Source of the DNA: Mucidula mucida
Lineage: Eukaryota > Basidiomycota > Agaricomycetes > Agaricales > Physalacriaceae
Direction: 5' to 3'
Assembly (NCBI GenBank): GCA_015501055.1
Contig: JADNYV010000021.1
Coordinates: 124,001-188,000 of the forward strand
Length of the DNA stretch: 64,000 bases
Made by a program: the position numbers and the translations under genes. Shown piece after piece: positions 1-12,717 of this stretch; position 1 is the first letter of the stretch, and each line of letters starts with the position of its first letter. The notes under the pieces were generated by a model, which saw nothing but the letters and a program-made list of their open reading frames with translations, was not told the origin of the DNA and searched no databases.

Positions 1-2188
1 AAAGTCTCCCCTCGGCTGGGAATGTATTTCTGTGGTTCGACAGAGTTGTACATTCCCGAAGATAGACCTTCCAACGACCAGAGTACATTGGCTTCAAGAC
101 TGGGCTCTGTGTTGATGGAGAGAATTTCCTGTACCTGTTCCCTCAACAATGAATGCTGCAAGACTTGCGGATAGTATCTCCCACTAATCATCGAAAGCGA
201 CGTGACAAATTCCAGTTCCGGTGATATGATCGCTCTGAATTTATACCCTAGTGGAGGTGGCGGTAGCGCGTTCACTGGAGCCGGATGCGATAGCGCGTCA
301 ACAACTCGCGCATCAGTGAGCACCTGTAGCTGTGGTGCTAACTCAGTTTCCGGTGCAACCCAATCATCATCAACCAATTCATACAGCAGTCCCGCCACAC
401 GGCACTCCTTCTTCAATCGCGCGCCAGTGTCGACCTCTGTCACGAAAATCCTTTTCACCAGTAAGAAAAGCCCTCGCGAACTGGCCCCAAAATCGGCAGG
501 ATTAGCTCCTCGTGCTATGCAGCTCGCCATTTCTCGCGGACCAGGTAAAGCAGGCGCGAGAATCTGGTCATTTCCCTCTGGCGCTAGACATCGGCGAGGA
601 GCCTTCAGCCTAATGAGCTCATCCGCCCATATTCGTTCCGCGCCCCACCAAATGCCCTGAAAGTGCATGATGTTCGTTGTGTATTCGCCATGTATCCGCC
701 TGACAGTCCTGTCAAGCTCGGGACGTTGCTGCAACGGTCCACTTGAGATTGATTCGTTGATGGGTGCGTTATGACTGCTGGCTGCGTTCAGTGCGTCGGT
801 GAGGGAGTTTGTCGCGGGTCGAGGGGCCGGAGCAGTGGCAGCGGTAGTGGGTGCCGTTACTTTGATCTCCCAGTCATCAGTCAATGTCCAGAAGGCGGAA
901 AGGGAACCTGCTATTTCTATGGCGAGAGCATACGAAGATACAGCAGCTTCCCATGTCGCACTTTCAGATTGTGGGTCGAAATTGGGTGTAAAATCATCTA
1001 TCGCGAATTCTGCAGGAGGAACATCGCCGAGAGCCTCCAGCAGGCTATGTGGCTGTAGATATGCCTGATAAGGCAGAACGCAATCTTCGGATAGGATGAG
1101 CGAGGAGGTGGTGCCGAGAAGTTGGATGCGGTATGTTTGCCTCTCCTGGACGGACCATGACGGTTCGCGTCTCTGGAGAATGACAGATTCAGATTCGGCA
1201 GTCCCATTCAATAAAGACGTGCTCTGCGTGTAGCTAGGAGGCGGAGAAGATGGGACATTGACCGTCGTCTTCGCGACCTTGAGCTCTCTTATAACTCCTG
1301 GCCAAAACCGTATACACTGTTTGCTTTCGGCGCCTTGTATAGGCTTCTGCAGACCAGCCCAGACCAGCTCCTGTTCTCTGTGCCATCGTCTCATCTTTGA
1401 GCTAGATGGCGCATTCATAGCGCGGAGATCATTCGAGCGCTCAACGACCATTGGGCATTTCACAACGTGGGCGGATTGCTTGATCTTGGGGGCCTTTTGC
1501 ACGGACGCGTGAACACCTATATCCTGCATCGCGGCCCTTTTCTTTGGCTGAGCGCGACGTTGGAGGGTAGCACGGGGGGAGAACGCGTGTGTCGCTGTAT
1601 AGATGCCGCTTTGTCTCATTTTGGAGGTGATATCTCGTTGGGGAAGACCCGTGCAGTATTTACATTCACATAAGCCGCGTTGCGCGGGAGACGTAGTGAG
1701 CCAGACGGCGTGGGGAAGGAATTCGGCAGGCGAGCGGAACTTTTTGCTGTGGCCTGCAAGATAGTTAACATCTACGCGACTGGATGGGTGCAAGAGTTTA
1801 CCATAAAGATACAAGTCGTGACGAGGGCTTCCTGGTTTGCCTTTGTGGTGATCAAACAAGGCATAACCCTCTGGCCAGTCCTCGAGCACGTATTTATCAT
1901 CTAGTCGCGGTGTTGATTAGGCTTATTTGATGCAGAGGCCTACTTACGAGCTCCTGGCCAGCCATGCTTGGCTGCTAAACCTTTTCCAAGTACGCATCGC
2001 CATTTAATTGCGCCTGGCTGGTCGAGATCCAGACGCTGCATCCAATTGACTTGAGGTTCGCCGTCGACATTGAATATCTGCTCTGTCGTATTTGTTGGCC
2101 AAGTAGACGAGTTACCATCCGAGTTGTCTATTGAACGAAAGATGGGGTCTGCGGGGAGGACGTGGTTAGTTGCAATATTGCGACCCAT
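1..2188 (-). CDS. clr2: Clr2-type transcription-silencing protein (3' end beyond the window)
   Basis: Two exons on the minus strand: 2188-1948 and 1900 to beyond base 1, joined across a 47 nt GT-AG intron (1947-1901). The reading frame is open from 1900 to the edge, about 715 residues in all. The N-terminal part has EPQVNWMQRLDL, then KYVLEDWPEGYALFDHHKG, RHDLYLYG, the FRSPAEFLPHAVWL stretch and CECKYCTG, which I recognise as the Clr2 N-terminal (Clr2_transil) domain. Near residues 480-520 FQGIWWGAERIWADELIRL matches the C-terminal Clr2 domain. In fission yeast Clr2 is a subunit of the SHREC histone deacetylase/remodelling complex that silences heterochromatin; that role is inferred here. The start ATG at 2188 lies about 165 bp from the divergent NDR kinase start, so the two share an upstream region. 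A CxxC-type cluster (CECKYC) could bind zinc. The stop codon is not in the window. Confidence 0.82.
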
Positions 2189-2353
2189 GGTGGTCGAGGA
2201 GAAGGCTGTTTGACAGCGTCATCGGGGCCAAACACATTTAAGTAGCAACCATAGTGATGTCCATCCAGACCTGACTTTTATTCTTTCTTTCCTGTCGCGC
2301 TCATTCCCGCCGCCGCCGCCGTCGCCGTCGTTGTTCTGCCCGACCGCCGAATC

Positions 2354-4265
<1,912 letters not shown>

Positions 4266-4769
4266 CTAATTTGATTGCTCTGTATAGCTATCATTGTTGA
4301 TTTTTTTTCACGCCGGGACACATTTGCCGCCGTCCCCCTGCTCATATGGCATATGTAGGTATTAGTACTTAATAACGCAAGGATACAGATTCTGGAATTC
4401 ATGACACATTTTCGACTATACACGAACTTGCCCGAACTTATCGACCATTCCCATCGACGGGCAAGGTGCTCCGTTTCGAACTGTGGTGTCGGCGGTGTTA
4501 GAGCAGGCGGTAGCTACGTCTAGGTGTCAACCCAGTGCGTGAAGCCTTGACGTAGATTGCCTTTCCGGACTCGGAGTTGGAACGTCCTAGGGCTAGAAAC
4601 TGACAAAGCGATGCTCAGCATGTGAGCTGGTGGCATGCTTTAAACTTACAAGGTCCGGCTAGGGTCCTCTGACAGCTTGATAGAGTACAGATGATATATA
4701 ACTTGCCCTCGCCATAGCTCTCAGAATCGACTTTGAGCGTCAACTCACACACTACCATAAACATCAACC
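4266..4769. other. Intergenic stretch, kinase 3' end to secreted-protein promoter
   Basis: No gene seen. The last 80 bases hold the TATA-like site of the next gene; the rest shows no repeat or ORF worth calling. Confidence 0.5.
4695..4700 (+). promoter_or_regulatory. TATA-like box of the small secreted protein gene
   Basis: TATATA lies 70 bases before the ATG at 4770. The position fits a short-leader fungal promoter; sequence alone cannot prove use. Confidence 0.35.
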
Positions 4770-5167
4770 ATGCAGCCCTTCTTCGCATTCTTCGCTGCCC
4801 TCATCTCTTTCCTTCCACTATCCCTCGCTCTCCCCACAGAGGTCACAGAGCAGTCGGGCTGGAAATGCACGCCAGGTGCACAGTACTGCGGCTTGAGCGT
4901 GTTAGTGAGAAATGCAGGTATGTTACTCTCGCCTCCATTCGTGTTCACCACTAATGTCGAGCAGATGTCTACATTCCTCAAGTCGACCAAGTTCTGTCGG
5001 AACACCAACAGAGCCTGACACGCGACGAAGCGCTCCAATCCCTTGTGACATGTAACGTTGACGGCGATTATGAGACGCTAGAATTTCAGAAGAGGTGCAA
5101 GGATCAGAATCAGCTTTGCATCAGTTGGGAAGATGGCACGGGATTCTGCGGGGGACGATATGCTTGA
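4770..5167 (+). CDS. Small secreted cysteine-rich protein
   Basis: Two exons, 4770-4917 and 4965-5167, with a 47 nt intron, give 116 residues. The first 20 or so residues (MQPFFAFFAALISFLPLSLA) are a clear signal peptide. The mature part has six Cys (in WKC, YC, TC, RC, LC and FC), acidic and polar surfaces, and ends CGGRYA. No transmembrane or GPI signal follows, so secretion to the medium or wall is expected. I do not recognise the family. Six Cys in about 95 mature residues, in the order single-single-single-single-single-single, does not give the CC doublets of a hydrophobin, so I reject that. It may be an effector-like or wall protein, which is inference only. Confidence 0.75.
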
Positions 5168-5690
5168 GAGTTTTGAGGACTCATACTTATCTTGGACCTA
5201 TATTTCCGGATTTTTTCGTACTTTCGATCTGCTTTTTACATTCCGTATGCTACATTGACTTTTGTTGAGCGCGAAGATTAAAGCGGCCGGCTTTTGCCGA
5301 AATGATCTGCGCCTCGCTGCTGACGCACTTGCCTCTGTTCACAACGGTATTCGACTTGCGCCATCCAGAGCTGTTCTCCTTTAGCGCAGACAGGGCTACG
5401 TTCTACTCAGGCTCCTCAAATTCGACGTTCCGTCTACGCGTACGCGTCGTTTCTCGTGTTTATGGCATTACCCGCGACTAAACGACGAAGCAGGACTGAA
5501 TCCCTCCCCAATACCCTAAATATCGCGCGCAAATGCCCTCCGCGTACGTGTCTGCTTCTAAACCTGCATGAGAGAATCTCACGTCCTTCAAGAACTATAC
5601 GCATCCCACCGCGCGCCTCTGAATCTCTGTAGGTTTCACAGTACAACAAATCGTTCAGTACTCACAAGACTGTGATCAAGTTACAAGTCC
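5168..5690. other. Intergenic stretch
   Basis: No coding signal that I could join to the finger relic downstream. Short frames on both strands lack family motifs. Confidence 0.4.
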
Positions 5691-6229
5691 GATGCCGCAA
5701 GGATCCGGGAGGAGAAACTCAGAGCCGACCCTCATGTCACCATCATAAGTCCGCAGATGGTTCAGTGCAAACGCTGTGACGCCCAAATCAAGCTATCCAA
5801 CGTCTACAGTTACGAAGCAAGCCACTGGAAGACACACCGCTCGCGATGCCTGAAGAAGACGCCCAAATTCATGAAGGAATCGCGACGCTCGCGCCATAGT
5901 CAGACTCCCGTAAGTCACGATTGCCACGCGTTCTCTGCGCTGCTCTTACGATCGCCGCAGGCCCTTTCAGCTGAACCGTCCTTTCCTCCTGCTCGACACC
6001 TTCCCTTACCTCGGACGATGACGATGGTGAGGAAAGGAGCAACATCGCCGCGGACGACCGACCGCGCTCGCCCTCTCCTCCGCTCCCTGTGCCAGAACGT
6101 CTTTTATGTCCCCCTGTCGTCAAAGAGTATCTTAATGCTATGCATGGCAAGTCCGCCTATCCCACTCTAGATACTAACTGGCGATCATGGAGCTGGTCGC
6201 ATCTCCAAGCGCCCAACTTTCCTGCCTAG
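5691..6229 (+). pseudogene. Relic of a CCHC-finger gene (C-x2-C-x19-H-x3-C)
   Basis: From about 5691 the frame reads an Arg/Glu leader ending LRADP, then VQCKRCDAQIKL..., a Trp two residues before His, and HRSRC. This matches, residue for residue in its key positions, the finger repeated three times in the gene at 23183-24896 (minus). A 51 nt GT-AG intron follows at about 5911-5961. After it, an acidic tail beginning SDDDDGEERSN and ending at the TAG near 6229 is in a different frame from the finger, with no acceptor site that would join them, so a frameshift between about 5960 and 6015 is likely. No start codon or upstream exons could be found. Best read as a truncated, frameshifted copy of the three-finger family; an unannotated intact gene with odd splicing is the alternative. 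Confidence 0.45.
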
Positions 6230-6795
6230 TAATAGTAGATCCCCTCGTCCCAGCTTTCGCTATCCCCTTTGCTGTCTTCGCTATCCTCGTTCGCTCTCAC
6301 GGTACCATATCTCTGCATCTCTTACTCCCGGAAACCTTTGAATACTTATGTATAATCTCGTCAAACTTGACTTTTTTGTTACTCTACTTCAAATTTACAA
6401 CAACGGAGCTTCTGCAACATATGTACATGTTTCTCAAGTAACTGTTGGTATTGATGGAACGAGTGATCATCATGAAGAGCTCCATTTGGGCATGATCACC
6501 ATAGCCCTTGACTCCTTGGACGACGAGTGACACAAATATTAACACGGAAGCGCTTGAATCGGTACCCGATGAATAGCATAAGCGCAAAAACCAGGCGAGA
6601 AGAGTTCTCGAAGTGGTTGTGGTTCACCCTCAAACCCACTCCATGTTTTCGAGGGAAGCTGTCATACCAAAGCCTGACTTCGAAGGAATGAGTGATTTGG
6701 AATTTGGTTGCCCGAGGTCATTTGAACAAGTGTACTTACCAGCGTACTTGTAAGGAGATAATAATGCAGAACACTATATCTCTCCGGCATCCGAG
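6230..6795. other. Intergenic stretch
   Basis: No supported gene; AT-richer than its flanks, with only short frames. Probably the upstream region of the C2H2 gene. Confidence 0.4.
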
Positions 6796-7384
6796 ATGTT
6801 CCCAGGTTTGTCTTTCCAGTACTGGTAGAAATATACCTCGCTACTTGCTAGAATGTACAGAGCATCTGTTGGACCATGAATGGATGAAAGACAAAGGCTC
6901 GACGTCTAAACGATCTCACCTCCACGGCGGAGAAAAGAAGAAGCAGCGCGCGCCACCTGTAGAGCATCGTTGTACGGTTTGCTCAAAGAGCTTCCATAGA
7001 CCAAGTAGTCTGCGCGTTCACATGAACATACACACCGGCGAGACTCGTTCGTATCCGTGCTCATTTGTTGGATAACCCCGAACTAATGCTTCATTGATAG
7101 CTTTCCTCTGTGCAGACTGTGGACGACGGTTCAACACGAATAGTAACATGCGCAGGCATTACCGCCGCTATCATCATCAGAGTGGAGGGAAATTTGCACT
7201 AACAGCCTTGCCCCGCGTCATGGACACGCGAACATTCACCGACGTGTGGCGCTTGCCGTTGAAGAGCGACGACTGGCCGTGGCTAGTGCAGAACCAACGA
7301 CATCATCGAGAACCTGTCGACGAAAGCCCAGTACGATTAAGTCGACCAGTTTTGAGTGTAGACACCTCTTGGTACCAGCGGTGA
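6796..7384 (+). CDS. Two-finger C2H2 zinc-finger protein
   Basis: Exons 6796-6805, 6861-7046 and 7101-7384 give 159 residues. Finger 1 is CTVCSKSFHRPSSLRVHMNIH. The linker TGET is split by an intron and continues PFLCADCGRRF, finger 2, ending MRRHYRRYHH. Joining at a weak donor (gttcgt, 7047) restores the canonical TGE(K/T)PF linker, which is why I chose it. The N-terminus EMFPEHL aligns with the two paralogues at 31850-32429 and 41199-41779, which share both intron positions. The start may lie further upstream: the frame stays open back to a possible acceptor near 6760. Two tandem C2H2 fingers suggest a DNA-binding regulator; the target is unknown. The C-terminal 60 residues are Trp/Arg rich and unlike the paralogues. 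Confidence 0.65.
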
Positions 7385-7688
7385 ACCGTGTTTTATCGTC
7401 AGAGGCAAGTTACGCGGCATGGAAGGGCATGACACTTCAATAAGAAGCTATAGTAGTACTGTATTCAATGTAATTGCCTCGTGTGTGCAAACAAGAGCAG
7501 TGAACTTGCGTATGGATGACACAGTCAGACAGTGGCCGTACGAGTAGAATCAGATCATTTCCAATAAGCTCCAGGCAGTTTGCAGACGGAGTCCGGGTTT
7601 GCGAAAGGATCAACAAAGTGAGGTGAGTAGCCAAGCAGGACCAAATAAACTTTGTTTTGGCGTTGCACTGTTTTTGATCGGTTCCCTC
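7385..7688. other. Intergenic stretch
   Basis: Upstream region of the deacetylase gene; no further feature seen. Confidence 0.4.
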
Positions 7689-8901
7689 ATGACCAAAGTC
7701 GCGTACGTGGTCAGCTCCCAGCTAGTCGAAGTGGGGTCTCTCCTCCCTTCCAACCGGAATCGCTCCAAGCTTGTTCACTCTCTCGTCGCGTCTCTTGGAC
7801 TCTTGAAGAATGTGCAGGCCGTTAAACCAGTACCGGCAACTCTCCAGGACCTGGCAGAATATCATTCTAGTGACTACCTTGACGCGTTGTTGAACCCCGC
7901 GTTGACCACAGCCTCCGGTCATGGACTGGATCATGACTGTCCCGTCTTCCCAAGCCTCCCTTTATATGTCCAGCTCGTCGCAGGTGCGACACTGACAGCC
8001 GTTAGAGCTCTGCAATTCACCAATATCGCTATATCATGGGAGGGTGGTCGACATCATGCACAAAAGTCTTCCGCGTCGGGATACTGCTATGTTGCTGATT
8101 GTGTACTAGCCATCCTGGCTATGCGACGCGTCAAGGAGCTGCATGTGGCGCGACCCAGAGTTATGTATATCGATCTCGACTTGCACTTCTCCGACGGCGT
8201 TTCCCAGGCCTTTTATAAGCAGAATTCTGTTCTGACGCTGAGCATACACCACATGTCTCCAGGTTTCTTTCCTGTGACTCCACTCGCTACCTTACAACAC
8301 CCAGACCAAGAGGGCGTTGATTTCGATCCCTTGACATTGTCTATCCCTCTTCGTCGTGGCGCATCTTCCGCTACGTATCTTCATGTATTTCCCCTTGTGC
8401 AACGAGTCACAGAAATATTCGCGCCCACACATATCATCGTCCAATGCGGTGTCGACGCGCTTGCTGAAGATCCTCACGCAATCATGAACTGGTCGCTTCC
8501 CATAGAACAGCCCGGATCTTTGGGGTTCTATGTCCATAACATCCTCCATACGTTTCCTGGAAAAAAACTTTTACTCGGCGGAGGAGGGTATAATTCACCC
8601 AATGCTGCTCGAGCATGGACGTATCTCACATCTATCGCTGTAAGCTTAAGTTTTCTTCCTCTATCTATGATGTTGAATTGCTCGTCAGCTAGCGGAACCT
8701 CTTCCATGCGACACGAATATACCATACGAGCATCCATTCTTTCCTCTGTATTCGCCATCATTCACTCTCGACATCCCTACAGGAACGATGCAAGATCACA
8801 ACACTTCTACTTATCTTTCAGAGATTACCGAATTATTCCACAATCGCATTCTACCGGCTCTCTCTAAGGTCGTCGAGGAAGCAGTCGCGATGGATATGTA
8901 G
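7689..8901 (+). CDS. Class I histone deacetylase, HDAC8/Hos1-like
   Basis: Exons 7689-8639 and 8689-8901 (49 nt intron) give 387 residues, close to the 377 of human HDAC8. The start was set at MTKVAYVVS, which aligns with the first strand of the fold; a longer frame upstream has no homology. Active-site features are present: GGRHHAQK (tandem His charge relay), DLDLHFSDGV (metal-binding Asp and His), QCGVDALAEDP (second metal Asp) and GGGGYN (transition-state Tyr). The usual HHGDGV is HFSDGV here, so one His after the metal ligand is replaced, and the loop after SPGFFP lacks the common GTG. It removes acetyl groups from lysines, probably in the nucleus. Whether it is Hos1 or an HDAC8-like branch needs a tree. 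Confidence 0.88.
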
Positions 8902-9003
8902 TCATCGTTCATTCGACGAAATTCAAGGTATCACTTGGGAGTACATGAGCGTTGACAAGGACAAGATATGCAAGGTATAATATAGTACACAATCCGAAAT
9001 TAC

Positions 9004-10203
9004 TTAAAGCGTTGTAGCCATCACCGCAGCGGTTATCACTGCCAAAAACAACAGCGACACAGCGTTGCCCTCAACACCATTGTCCATGCCCGACGATTGT
9101 GCTGAAGAAGTGCTCCCGGACGAACCCGAACCACCGCTGGATGCAATGGCATCCTGGAACTGGAAAACGGCAGGTCCAGCGGAAGTCGAGTCATCGGTCA
9201 CGGTGTCGCCGCCTTTCGTGATCACGAGATACACTGTACCGGTCAGGTCTTTGGGAACGGTGACCTTGCCGCCGGTGACTGGCGCGGTGACGGGAGATAG
9301 ACCAGTCAAGAAGACAGCAGTCATTCCATCGGCGAGACCATCGAAGGCGATTGTAATGGTGTCTCCGGGCTTAACACCGGTAGCGGGAGTGACTGAGAGC
9401 GTGGGGAACGCCTTGACTGGGAGGGCAGGGTTGGATTCGGGGCACGATGTGATGAAGGCGGCGGCCAGGGAGTAGACTTGGTTCAAGGTGAGAGGGACCT
9501 GTAGGACGCGTCAGCTCAAGCCAGAACGGCAAATGTATGCACTCACGTCGAGAGGACCGCTCCACGGCTGCACGTCGTTGACGGCGGCTGCAACCCACGA
9601 GGCGTGTCGAGCCTCGGTGGAGAGCACGACTGCAGCGGCAGTGAGGTAGGCGGGGTTGGTGATGTATTGAGCAGCACCGGCATAGGCAGACACACCTACA
9701 AGGCAATGAGAGGACGCAACGTGGATAGGAATGAAGTACATACCGACACCTTCCAAAATCTGACTTACGGCCGCGAATGACTTGGGATCCGTGTATGGAC
9801 TACAGAGACGATAATCAAGAGGAGGCGAGCCATGTAATAAGGGCATACATACAACTTGTACGTGCAAGGCTTGGTGGCGTTGGCGCCCAACGCTTTTGAG
9901 AGGAAATCGACGTGCGCCTGCTCATGAGCGGCGACCTGCTGAAAGAGGGCACGAGCTCCAGAGGGAAGACCGGCGTCGGTGAAAGCCTTGTCGTCGTACT
10001 TGGAGAGAGCCTCGCTGTAGAACGCGTTTTCCAGGTGCTCAAGGGTTAACGCGTAGTTCAGAATGACCGTATCTAGATGATTATCAGCAACGGTCATGGT
10101 ACACGAGGGTAGGGCGACGCGTACCGTCGATGCCTTCTGGCGCGCGCTTGACGGTCGTGGCAGAAGCGAGAGTGAAAAGAGCGAGAGCAGCGATGGTCTT
10201 CAT
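9004..10203 (-). CDS. Rds1-like secreted ferritin-fold protein with GPI-type tail
   Basis: Five exons: 10203-10125, 10072-9853, 9799-9744, 9695-9547, 9498-9004, giving 332 residues. A signal peptide (MKTIAALALFTLASA) is followed by a ferritin-like four-helix domain: ILNYALTLEHLENAFY, VAAHEQAHVDFL, FPYTDPKSFAAVSQILEGVGVSAY and STEARHASWV carry the Glu/His residues of the fold. The C-terminal half is Ser/Thr/Gly rich and ends in a hydrophobic stretch (LLFLAVITAAVMATTL) after a small-residue site, as in GPI-anchored proteins. The family is related to fission yeast rds1, induced by nutrient and temperature stress. Metal-binding Glu and the two E..H motifs are kept, so metal or oxygen chemistry is possible but unproven. 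A TATAAAA box lies 88 bases upstream. Confidence 0.85.
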
Positions 10204-10290
10204 GATAGTGATTGGTGGGAGAACAAAGTGAGGGAGAGTGAATGTATCGACTGGGGAATCGAATGAAGAAACTGTCCAACTCTCGATGCC

Positions 10291-10297
10291 TTTTATA
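10291..10297 (-). promoter_or_regulatory. TATA box of the Rds1-like gene
   Basis: TATAAAA on the minus strand, 88 bases before the ATG at 10203, in the expected range for a strongly expressed stress gene. Confidence 0.5.
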
Positions 10298-11186
10298 CGG
10301 TCAGCGAACTTGCTGACATCTAAAGTGATCGGATCGCTGGATTCTACTGGCGATCTTCTAAACGGCACTCGTGAAGCGACTACGCGTAATTTGACGCGAT
10401 TTAAACAAAGGCGTGTTACATTCGAGGACAACTCGGTTGGTTTGCGTACACCGTCCTGCAGTATAGAGCATTCGGTCAACTCGGATAACCTCTAAATGCC
10501 AAGGCATAGCAGAGTGGGCTCATGGTCATCTCGGTCGATCGTGTCGGTGACGAGTTGTGTACCGAGGGGAATCAGGTCATTTAGGCTTGATAGAAAGGAA
10601 GTTCTTACGATCGGCGTGGTGTAACTGATCAGGCCCCTTTTTGGCGACCGAGCAGAAGTCGGTTGAAAACACAGTTTTGACTGTGCCAGACATATTCAGA
10701 AATCATTATGCGCTGTAGAGTGATTGGGATAGGTTTGACTATCCCGAGGCTTTGAAATGCAGATGCCTGGCAAATTCACTCAGAAATGATAAATCACCCT
10801 CCAGAGGCTGAAGACTTTCCCCTTTTGACGGGAACTGAATACTACGACAGTAAAGTCGATCTAATTCGAAAAGTATGCGTCAAGTGTGGGTTCTACTTTG
10901 CATATATCTTCGCCTTCCAGTGCGAAGACGAAAACCGGGACTTGCCGGCATTACGCCACTTCTTTATTTGAACTTGTTTGAATTTCATTCCCTACTTGGT
11001 CTCACCACATCTCCTTCGCTCTCTAGTCTGCTCCTCTATACTGCTGACTACTCCGACACTGTCAATCAGCAAGCGCATCATTCTAGTTTCGTCATCGTGT
11101 TGAGGCCTTTGTCTCACTGCACGTTCTCGTCTCCTGGGCGTGTACGGTTGCGTGTTGAACATTGCAGTGCTTTCCTTGTCTCTCCC
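10298..11186. other. Divergent intergenic region
   Basis: Separates the Rds1-like gene (-) from the P-loop gene (+). Short frames only; no repeat or RNA gene seen. Confidence 0.4.
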
Positions 11187-12519
11187 ATGTTCGAGATCCG
11201 CAATTCCTTCGACTACGCATTAGCTTCCTTATTTCGCCTAGTTCTTTTTCTCTTCGAACTTTACTGGACGCCAAAACCTGTAAGAGCTTTTCATAAAAAA
11301 GCCTGGGGACACCCATGGCCACATCACTCCGCCGTCGTGCGCGCGACAGAAATCGGCCAATTAGACGAAGGTGATGAGCTGTATTTCGACGGAGGTGTCG
11401 CGGATCAATATACTTATGTATGCCTCGATGGGTTAAAGGATATAGCTTCCGCTCTGCTTGCTCCTTCTAGTATGAACCTCCAGGACGTGATTATCATCCG
11501 TAGGGAATACGAATATCTCCGCCAGACGCAGGAGAGCGTTCCTGAAAAGTCCTTCTTGCTCCTCGGTCACCCAGGAATCGGTGTGTCGAACAATTCGCCT
11601 CATTTCACAATCCTGATTTCTGCTTGGTATGCTCTTAGGCAAAACGACTTTCGTCATCTATCTTCTTCTGTATCGTCTTGAGCACAGACTTCCGACAGCG
11701 GTACAATTGGGCGCTTATGAGTACATCATCTTTGACGAATACGGCGCCACAGTGCACAACATTGACGCCTTCCGTCACGAACGACTCGCGAAATGTTGGG
11801 CTTTTTGCGACAGTAATGCCGATAATATCCAGCCGTGTGTGACATTACAAGTCCTCGCTGAACGTGTTATCCTGGCAGCATCCGTGAAACCCGAGAGATG
11901 GAAAGAGTGGGGCAAGCAAGTTCGGAGCACCGACATTGTCGTGGATCTCCCTACGGTGATGGAGATAGCAGCAGTCCTGTAAACTGATCTTATGTTTATT
12001 TGTTTCAATCCTCACCGACGAGATCCGCTTCAGGAAAGAGCTTAAAATGGACACATCTGAGACTCTCGGTCGTTTATGATGAAGGAAGGTACTCCCATCG
12101 ATCTTTTTCGAGGCCAAACAACCATATCGATGCAACGCACGACTCGTCTCCTCTTTGGCACGGCGGGCGCGCTCAAGAGCGCTCGCATCAGTGAGTCATT
12201 CTACTGGATACCGTCAGTAATGAAGCTATCGGGTGTGGATGGTGTTCTTGGGGACACTGGGGATACTACCCAAAACAACGTTTTCTGCCTGCAGGCAACG
12301 ATTGCAGGAGACCACAGAGATCCCAATGATGGAATCAACAAAGTGTGGCTGTCCGCAGACTCTAGGGTACGCCGCAGGTGGCATTTTGTTCTTGTCTGCG
12401 AGGATCACCTACAGGCTCGACTCCTTGTGGATGACTTTGCGCGGCGTTTGAGAGGTTTCACCCTCGGGCAGCGACGTGTTAATGTTCAGGTGTGGGCTTG
12501 TGTATTACCAGTTCGATGA
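11187..12519 (+). CDS. RHS/Crinkler-like P-loop NTPase with nuclease-like tail, frame broken
   Basis: Exons 11187-11580 and 11639-11978 join across a 58 nt intron that splits the Walker A motif, LLLGHPGIGKTTF. Upstream are LYFDGG...DQYTYV and LKDIASALL, downstream the Walker B-like YIIFDEYG and RWKEWGKQV. This order is what I know from the mushroom RHS/Crinkler-like proteins. After the next intron (donor gtaaac at 11979, acceptor about 12032) the frame runs KELKMDTSETLGRL and stops; the tail GTPIDLF... to QATIAGDH and RRVNVQVWACVL is in a shifted frame (12076-12519). That tail resembles the REase-fold nuclease domain proposed for Crinkler-RHS proteins. A small indel near 12,070 probably makes this a pseudogene, unless splicing there is unusual. 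Start codon is tentative. Confidence 0.5.
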
Positions 12520-12717
12520 TTGTTCTGCTTGCTTTGCGTCTGTAAAAGTACTCTTTCCGGTATTCTTATTAGAATTCAAATGTAAACCTTCCACGTTCAG
12601 CAACAATCAGGTTGAGTTCGATCGAGTGCGATGTTCAGTGCCCGATTTGGCCAACCATTTTGACAACATCCCCTCATCTCCCTTCGATCGTTGTCCTCGA
12701 TGGCTTAAGACGGGAAC

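Noticed and set aside
1..1904. Plus-strand frames of 60-150 codons
   Set aside because: The minus strand is open throughout and encodes Clr2 motifs.
4770..5167. Hydrophobin identity for the small secreted protein
   Set aside because: It has six Cys, not eight, and lacks the CC pairs.
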